18,873 bases of DNA from an uncultured Lachnospiraceae bacterium. GTDB taxonomy: Bacteria; Bacillota; Clostridia; Lachnospirales; Lachnospiraceae. This document shows, one piece after another, positions 15,093-18,873 of this stretch. The notes under the pieces were generated by a model. That model searched no databases, had not been told where the DNA came from, and saw only the letters and a list, made by a program, of their open reading frames with translations. A program made the position numbers and the translations under genes. The stretch covers positions 1 through 18,873 of the forward strand of contig CALZEZ010000002.1 in assembly GCA_945643825.1 (NCBI GenBank). Reading direction: 5' to 3'. The number at the start of each line of letters is the position of its first letter. Position 1 is the stretch's first letter.

Positions 15093-15878
15093 ATGGCATT
15101 TTTGGAAGTGAGTCACATTGAAAAGAATTTTGAAAATACCAAGGTGTTAAAGGACGTGGGATTTTCTCTCGAAGAGGGAAATGCATTGGCGATCATCGGC
15201 TCCTCCGGTTCCGGAAAGACGACGCTGCTTCGATGCCTCAATTTTCTAGAGACGCCCGACCGGGGCAAAATTGTGGTAAAGGGTGAGACCCTGTACGATT
15301 CGCAGGAAGAGAGTGTGGTAAAAGAGAATGAGCTTCGCAAGAAGCGCCTTCACTTTGGCATGGTATTTCAGGCATTTCATCTGTTTCCGCAATATACGGC
15401 ACTTGAGAATGTCATGCTTGCGGAACAGATGTTAGCGAAGGAGCGGCCGGACTATAAGCAGAATAAGGCTGCCATTCTGAATGAGATTAGGGAGCATGGA
15501 CAACAGCTTCTTATACAGATGGGCTTAAAGGATCGCATGGGGCATTATCCGCATCAGCTTTCCGGTGGACAGCAGCAGAGAGTGGCAATTGCGAGGGCGT
15601 TAGCTCTAAAGCCCGATATTCTGTGCTTTGATGAACCGACCTCCGCACTGGACCCGGAGCTTACCGGCGAGGTGTTAAAGGTTATCCGAGGACTTGCTGA
15701 GCAGAAAACCACCATGATTATCGTGACGCATGAGATGGCATTTGCAAGAGACGTAGCCGATCAGATCATCTTCATGGACGATGGCATGATCGTGGAATCA
15801 GGCGACCCGAGACAAGTCATCGAGAACCCGCGGGAGGAACGCACGAGACAGTTTTTGACCCGCTATTTTGAAGGCTAG
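15093..15878 (+). CDS. Amino-acid ABC transporter ATP-binding protein, GlnQ/HisP type
   Basis: A 261-residue cytoplasmic ATPase completing the transporter encoded from 13620. Walker A GSSGSGKTT (36-44), Q-loop VFQAFHLFP (91-99), signature LSGGQQQR (156-163), Walker B ILCFDEPTSALDP (176-188) and switch His213 in VTHEM are all intact. The insertion at about 110-140 is slightly longer than in GlnQ, consistent with the ~250-260 range of the family. AGAGGG precedes the ATG. Its stop lies only 3 bp from the convergent stop of the 15882-16169 gene, and no obvious terminator was found between them. Confidence 0.96.
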   Translation: MAFLEVSHIEKNFENTKVLKDVGFSLEEGNALAIIGSSGSGKTTLLRCLNFLETPDRGKIVVKGETLYDSQEESVVKENELRKKRLHFGMVFQAFHLFPQYTALENVMLAEQMLAKERPDYKQNKAAILNEIREHGQQLLIQMGLKDRMGHYPHQLSGGQQQRVAIARALALKPDILCFDEPTSALDPELTGEVLKVIRGLAEQKTTMIIVTHEMAFARDVADQIIFMDDGMIVESGDPRQVIENPREERTRQFLTRYFEG

Positions 15879-15881
15879 AGC

Positions 15882-16169
15882 CTAAAACTCGCCTGACAGG
15901 AAATCAAAACCGATTTGACCGCCATCACTTTCCACAAAGCTTGCGAAGGTGGTGGTGTTTTCTTTTTCAACAGAAGCCTCCTCCGGGGCTTCGTTTTTCT
16001 TTCTGCGGATGCCGAAGCTTGCATTGTATCCGATCTCGGCAAGCTTTGCCTGAATCTCTTTTATGCTGAGCTTTTCTTCCTTTGTGCAATATACCATAAC
16101 GGTACTGCTTTCAAGACGTGCATCGTAGCCGAGTGCAGTCAGTTTATTTACCGCTTCCATTTTTTCCAT
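15882..16169 (-). CDS. Small protein of unknown function, coupled to a MATE gene
   Basis: A 95-residue protein without signal peptide or membrane segment; I do not recognise its family. The predicted pattern is helix (MEKMEAVNKLTALGY), strand (ARLESSTVMVYC), helix (SIKEIQAKLAEIGY), strand (NASFGIR), an acidic disordered stretch (about 50-70), then FASFVESDGGQIGFDFL at the C-terminus. The two alpha-beta units ending in (A/I)GYD/NA look like an internal repeat and a ferredoxin-like small domain, though no metal-binding CxxC is present. The ATG at 16169 is chosen because AGGAGG lies about 8 bases upstream; an in-frame ATG seven codons earlier lacks such a site. It starts one base after the MATE stop, so the two are cotranscribed and probably coupled. 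Confidence 0.82.
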   Translation of the reverse strand: MEKMEAVNKLTALGYDARLESSTVMVYCTKEEKLSIKEIQAKLAEIGYNASFGIRRKKNEAPEEASVEKENTTTFASFVESDGGQIGFDFLSGEF

Positions 16170-16170
16170 G

Positions 16171-17544
16171 TCAATTTCCTCCTGATTCAATCGGATTGTT
16201 ATTATTCAGAGCCTTTCCCCTGACGCTGCGAAAGACCGGATGACGAAGTGTTCCGACGATAAGCGGGATTACCATGATGATCCAGACGATCGGTTCAGCC
16301 ATGATGATACCCATATAGCCGATGACCGGCGCAAGAAACAGTGCGATGAGCACCTTGCCGATTAACTCCAGGGCGCTGGAGATCAGGGGCGTGCGGTTGT
16401 CGCCGAAGCCCTGCATGCTGTTTCGAAGTATCGTGATAGCAGCCGGTATCAGATAGAATGCAGTGTCCACACGCAGATACAGGGTGGCGTTATCCAAAAT
16501 CTCCGGTATGGTGGAGGCTGTGATCAGCGTGATCAGAACAGGTGACATCGTGTTTGCGATAAGAATGACAAATAACACCCATATTGCTTCCACAAGCAGA
16601 GCATCGAGGATGCCCCTGCGGATACGATCGGGACGATTTGCTCCAAGATTTTGCCCGCAGTAGGTTGCCATTGTCACTCCAAATACGGAGAACGGAAGCA
16701 TGAACATGCCGGTCAGCTTTCTGGCAGCCGTATGTGCAACGATGATGTTTGTGCCCAGGGTATTGATGCTTGTCTGCAGGGCAAGCGTTCCAAACGTCAC
16801 AAAGGAGATCATAAAGCTCATGGAAAACCCGGTTGCAGCAAGACGTCGATACATTTCGCCCGATATCCGAAAATCCTCCCTGGAAAGCTGCAGCTCGGGA
16901 TATTTTTTCTGCATATAGAGAAAACAGAGAACGCCTGCGATGACCTGTGCGAGGACGGTTGCATAGGCTGCTCCGGCAACACCGGTATGCAGTCCCAGAA
17001 TAAATCCATAATCGAGGAAGATATTCAGGATGGTACCGGCGATTAAGAACAGAAGCGGCGTGTAGGAGTCTCCGACTGCACGCAGGATCCCGGCACACAT
17101 TTGATAAAGGCTTGACGCAAGAAGCCCGATCAGGATGATTCTAAGATAGGCAGTGGCTTGTGGCAATAGCTGCGATGGTACATGCAGAAAACGCAAAACA
17201 AGTGGAAGTCCAAGCAGGCTGAGTATGGTGAGAAGCAGTGTCGTACCGATGCATAACACAACGGTTCCGGCAATGGCCTTCTTCATGGAGGCATGATCCT
17301 TTGCACCAAAATGCGTAGCGATTACAATAGCAAAGCCGTTTGTCAGTCCGCCTAACAGGCTGGTCAACAGATCGCTGAAGGTTATGGTGGCACCTACTGC
17401 GGCAAGCGCAGACTCTGACAGCGTCGAGCCGATGATACGGGTGTCCACAAGACTGTAGCACAGCGTAAATAATTGTCCGATAAAAAGTGGTATGGCAAAC
17501 AGGAGGATACAGCGAAGCGGTTTGCCGGTCGTTAAATCTTTCAT
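16171..17544 (-). CDS. MATE family efflux transporter (second copy)
   Basis: A 457-residue membrane protein with about twelve hydrophobic segments in two related halves. Its opening, PLRCILLFAIPLFIGQLFTLCYSLVDTRIIGSTL..ALAAVGAT, is the pattern of the DinF/NorM-like MATE group common in Clostridia, and it is clearly different from the MATE protein at 108-1490. AAGGAG lies about 12 bases before the ATG, a somewhat long spacing, and an extended -10 promoter precedes it. It is followed directly by the 95-residue gene. The exported substrate is unknown; no regulator gene is adjacent. Confidence 0.93.
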   Translation of the reverse strand: MKDLTTGKPLRCILLFAIPLFIGQLFTLCYSLVDTRIIGSTLSESALAAVGATITFSDLLTSLLGGLTNGFAIVIATHFGAKDHASMKKAIAGTVVLCIGTTLLLTILSLLGLPLVLRFLHVPSQLLPQATAYLRIILIGLLASSLYQMCAGILRAVGDSYTPLLFLIAGTILNIFLDYGFILGLHTGVAGAAYATVLAQVIAGVLCFLYMQKKYPELQLSREDFRISGEMYRRLAATGFSMSFMISFVTFGTLALQTSINTLGTNIIVAHTAARKLTGMFMLPFSVFGVTMATYCGQNLGANRPDRIRRGILDALLVEAIWVLFVILIANTMSPVLITLITASTIPEILDNATLYLRVDTAFYLIPAAITILRNSMQGFGDNRTPLISSALELIGKVLIALFLAPVIGYMGIIMAEPIVWIIMVIPLIVGTLRHPVFRSVRGKALNNNNPIESGGN

Positions 17545-17568
17545 AACAGGTATTACTCCTTCGTCTGC

Positions 17569-17597
17569 ATTATATCAGCAGGATTCATGAAAAACAA
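17569..17597 (-). promoter_or_regulatory. Extended -10 promoter of the second MATE gene
   Basis: On the minus strand TGA-TATAAT gives a perfect -10 (17569-17574) with an extended TGn motif, 24 bases before the MATE ATG. The -35 at 17 bp is poor (TTGTTT, 17592-17597), as expected of an extended -10 promoter. Confidence 0.65.
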
Positions 17598-17618
17598 GAA
17601 AATCAGATGCAAGTTTCG

Positions 17619-17647
17619 TTGACAGATATTTTGCAGAAGCTTATAAT
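17619..17647 (+). promoter_or_regulatory. Consensus sigma-A promoter of the PRTase-like gene
   Basis: TTGACA (17619-17624), a 17-bp spacer and TATAAT (17642-17647) match the consensus at every position. Transcription should start near 17654, giving a leader of about 73 bases. Such a strong promoter usually requires repression; see the direct repeat that overlaps it. Confidence 0.85.
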
Positions 17648-17659
17648 ATTTTGCAGAAG
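17626..17659 (+). repeat. 14-bp direct repeat over the promoter (candidate operator)
   Basis: ATATTTTGCAGAAG is present at 17626-17639 and again, identical, at 17646-17659. The spacing is 20 bp, about two helical turns. One copy fills the promoter spacer; the other overlaps the end of the -10 and the likely start site. The position suits a repressor bound as two side-by-side protomers. Confidence 0.6.
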
Positions 17660-17669
17660 GTTGCAAAGT

Positions 17670-17696
17670 TGCTGCTGAAAAAGGCGGCATTTTTTT
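17670..17696 (+). terminator. Possible leader attenuator hairpin
   Basis: TGCTGC (17670-17675) can pair with GCGGCA (17684-17689), including one G-T pair, around an 8-base loop, followed by seven T. It lies in the untranslated leader between the promoter and the AGGAGG-like RBS. The stem is short, so it could be chance. Confidence 0.35.
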
Positions 17697-17726
17697 GTGT
17701 TTATCTTTATGTGTGGAGGAAAAGCA

Positions 17727-18818
17727 ATGGAACTGTTACAGGATGTCAGACTTGTTCCGGCCTTTGTGGATGGCGGGATAAGCTGTTATCGGCTAGAGGG
17801 GGATCAGTTTGTAAATCGTTACTATGTCGTGTCTGAGGCGGCAACAAGAAGATTGTTGTTTAAGCCGGAGGTGGTGGGCTACGAGGTCTACACCTGCCTC
17901 TTAGATGCCACAACCAGAATGATGCGGCATTTTTATCATAAGAAGATGATTTCTTCTGCCAACATTTTGTCAATATTAAGAGGGGCACTCAACTATCCGT
18001 TAGAGGAAAGCTGCTACCGCGAGGGCATTCCGATTCATGATATCAGCTTCCTGTCCAGCGAGAGAATCTTCCATTATGACGAGATTGCCGGTCTTGAGAT
18101 CAAATACAGCAAGCTTGCCATGGTGCCGGATTCCACGCTGATGATCGGAGACATCATAGCAACCGGAGATACGCTGGTGCACTGTCTGCAGTATGTCATC
18201 GAGAAATACAGAGAGCATGACGCGAAGCTTCGCAACATCCTGTTCTTCACGATCGGCGGAAACAGGGGAATCGAGATTATGGAGCGCCTGACCAGGCAGA
18301 TCCGGGAATTCTGGCCGGAATTTGAAGGGTTCATCGCAGTTTACTATGAAGGGATTTTCAGCACCTATCAGGACAAGGGGCTGGCAGGAATTCAGGTGCC
18401 GGATGTCGACTTTTACTGGAGCGAGGGAATCCTTGCGCCCGAGTACCGCTACGAGGCATTACAGAAGCTGGAGATTCTGTTTGAAAAATGTGTTATCTAT
18501 GATGGCGGAGCCAGACGCTATGAGATTGCAGATCACGTAAAAGAGGTCTTAGAGTACTGGGAGGGGATTCTTGAGCGTGCCGATCGGATCGACCTTCTGG
18601 AATTTGCAAAAGAGCGGCTTGGACACTCGTTGCCGATGAGCATGGAGGAATGGCGTAAACAGAATCATTATGACGAGATTGACGATGCAACTGTGGAGAA
18701 GCTATACCTGCAGGAGTGGGAATATGTAAAGGCTCTTGAGGGCAAAAGTCTTGCGGACATCGCGCAAAGACGAATTGACGAAATCACAGCGGCATTGAAG
18801 CAATATATTATTGTTTAA
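17727..18818 (+). CDS. PRTase-like domain protein of unknown function
   Basis: A 363-residue predicted cytoplasmic protein. The segment LMIGDIIATGDTL (138-150) matches the PRPP-binding loop of type I phosphoribosyltransferases, but the first of the two usual acidic residues is Gly141. An upstream ILSILRGALNYPL segment (80-92) resembles the second substrate-contact loop. N- and C-terminal parts (about 1-75 and 230-363) are extra and unrecognised; the C-terminal third is helical and charged. The ATG at 17727 follows GGAGGA by about 6 bases; an open start ten codons upstream lacks such a site. It is read from a consensus promoter and followed after 31 bp by another gene with a strong RBS. Nucleotide salvage or a stress-system PRTase are possible; the substrate is not known. 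Confidence 0.82.
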   Translation: MELLQDVRLVPAFVDGGISCYRLEGDQFVNRYYVVSEAATRRLLFKPEVVGYEVYTCLLDATTRMMRHFYHKKMISSANILSILRGALNYPLEESCYREGIPIHDISFLSSERIFHYDEIAGLEIKYSKLAMVPDSTLMIGDIIATGDTLVHCLQYVIEKYREHDAKLRNILFFTIGGNRGIEIMERLTRQIREFWPEFEGFIAVYYEGIFSTYQDKGLAGIQVPDVDFYWSEGILAPEYRYEALQKLEILFEKCVIYDGGARRYEIADHVKEVLEYWEGILERADRIDLLEFAKERLGHSLPMSMEEWRKQNHYDEIDDATVEKLYLQEWEYVKALEGKSLADIAQRRIDEITAALKQYIIV

Positions 18819-18849
18819 CACATTTCTTTATGAGGAGGAGAACAAGAGG

Positions 18850-18873
18850 ATGAAGGAAGAAACACAAAAAACA
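18850..18873 (+). CDS. Start of a further gene (partial)
   Basis: ATG at 18850 opens a frame that runs to the window end (MKEETQKT, eight codons). AGGAGGAG at 18833-18840 lies about 9 bases upstream, and the gap to the PRTase-like gene is 31 bp, so it is likely the second gene of that operon. Identity cannot be judged from eight residues. Confidence 0.6.

Noticed and set aside
15885..15975. Possible terminator for the amino-acid ABC operon near the GGTGGTGGTG run
   Set aside because: The run is followed by T-rich sequence, but no upstream partner gives a continuous stem; it is coding sequence of the convergent small gene.
16490..17098. 202-codon minus-strand frame overlapping the second MATE gene
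   Set aside because: It is an out-of-frame shadow rich in Cys, His and Arg with no RBS; the MATE frame has clear family motifs.

Overview
The window reads as a stretch of chromosome from a Clostridia-type Firmicute, most likely a Lachnospiraceae-like gut anaerobe. The grounds are moderate GC content, strong AGGAGG-type ribosome binding sites, TTGACA/TATAAT promoters, CUT1 sugar transporters with an MsmX/UgpC-type ATPase, and amino-acid binding-protein sequences of a kind I associate with that family. The assignment is by pattern recognition only. No rRNA, tRNA, CRISPR array, transposase or phage gene was found.

Layout, left to right. (1) 1-2153, plus strand: the tail of an upstream gene, then a MATE efflux pump followed by a TetR-family regulator. 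A GTGTTAAC double site lies just upstream and is the obvious candidate operator. (2) 2154-2433: an intergenic nested inverted-repeat element built from four CCCAGTRA motifs. (3) 2434-4107, minus strand: a TTG-started protein with a PD-(D/E)XK-like nuclease core, and a lipoprotein with two OB-fold-like repeats, separated by a clear intrinsic terminator. (4) 4178-11207, minus strand: one tightly packed operon read as oligoendopeptidase F, FRG-domain protein, CUT1 ATPase, two CUT1 permeases and a solute-binding protein. That binding protein appears anchored twice, by an N-terminal lipid and a C-terminal membrane helix. (5) 11381-13535, plus strand: an alpha/beta hydrolase translationally coupled to an NSS-family sodium symporter, from a good sigma-A promoter that diverges from the pepF promoter. 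(6) 13620-15878, plus strand: a polar amino-acid ABC transporter (binding protein, permease, ATPase). (7) 15882-17544, minus strand: a second MATE pump and a coupled 95-residue protein of unknown function. (8) 17569-18873: divergent promoters, then a PRTase-like gene behind a consensus promoter overlaid by a 14-bp direct repeat, and the first codons of another gene.

The most unusual item is the binding protein at 13620-14405. Its two halves are in the reverse of the usual order: the sequence normally forming the second lobe follows the lipobox directly, and the sequence that normally starts the mature protein forms the C-terminal half. This looks like a natural circular permutation within an otherwise normal transporter operon. 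Other points of note are the dual-anchored CUT1 binding protein, the pepF-FRG-ABC operon, the operator-like repeats at 66-86 and 17626-17659, and the nested palindromic element at about 2205-2350.
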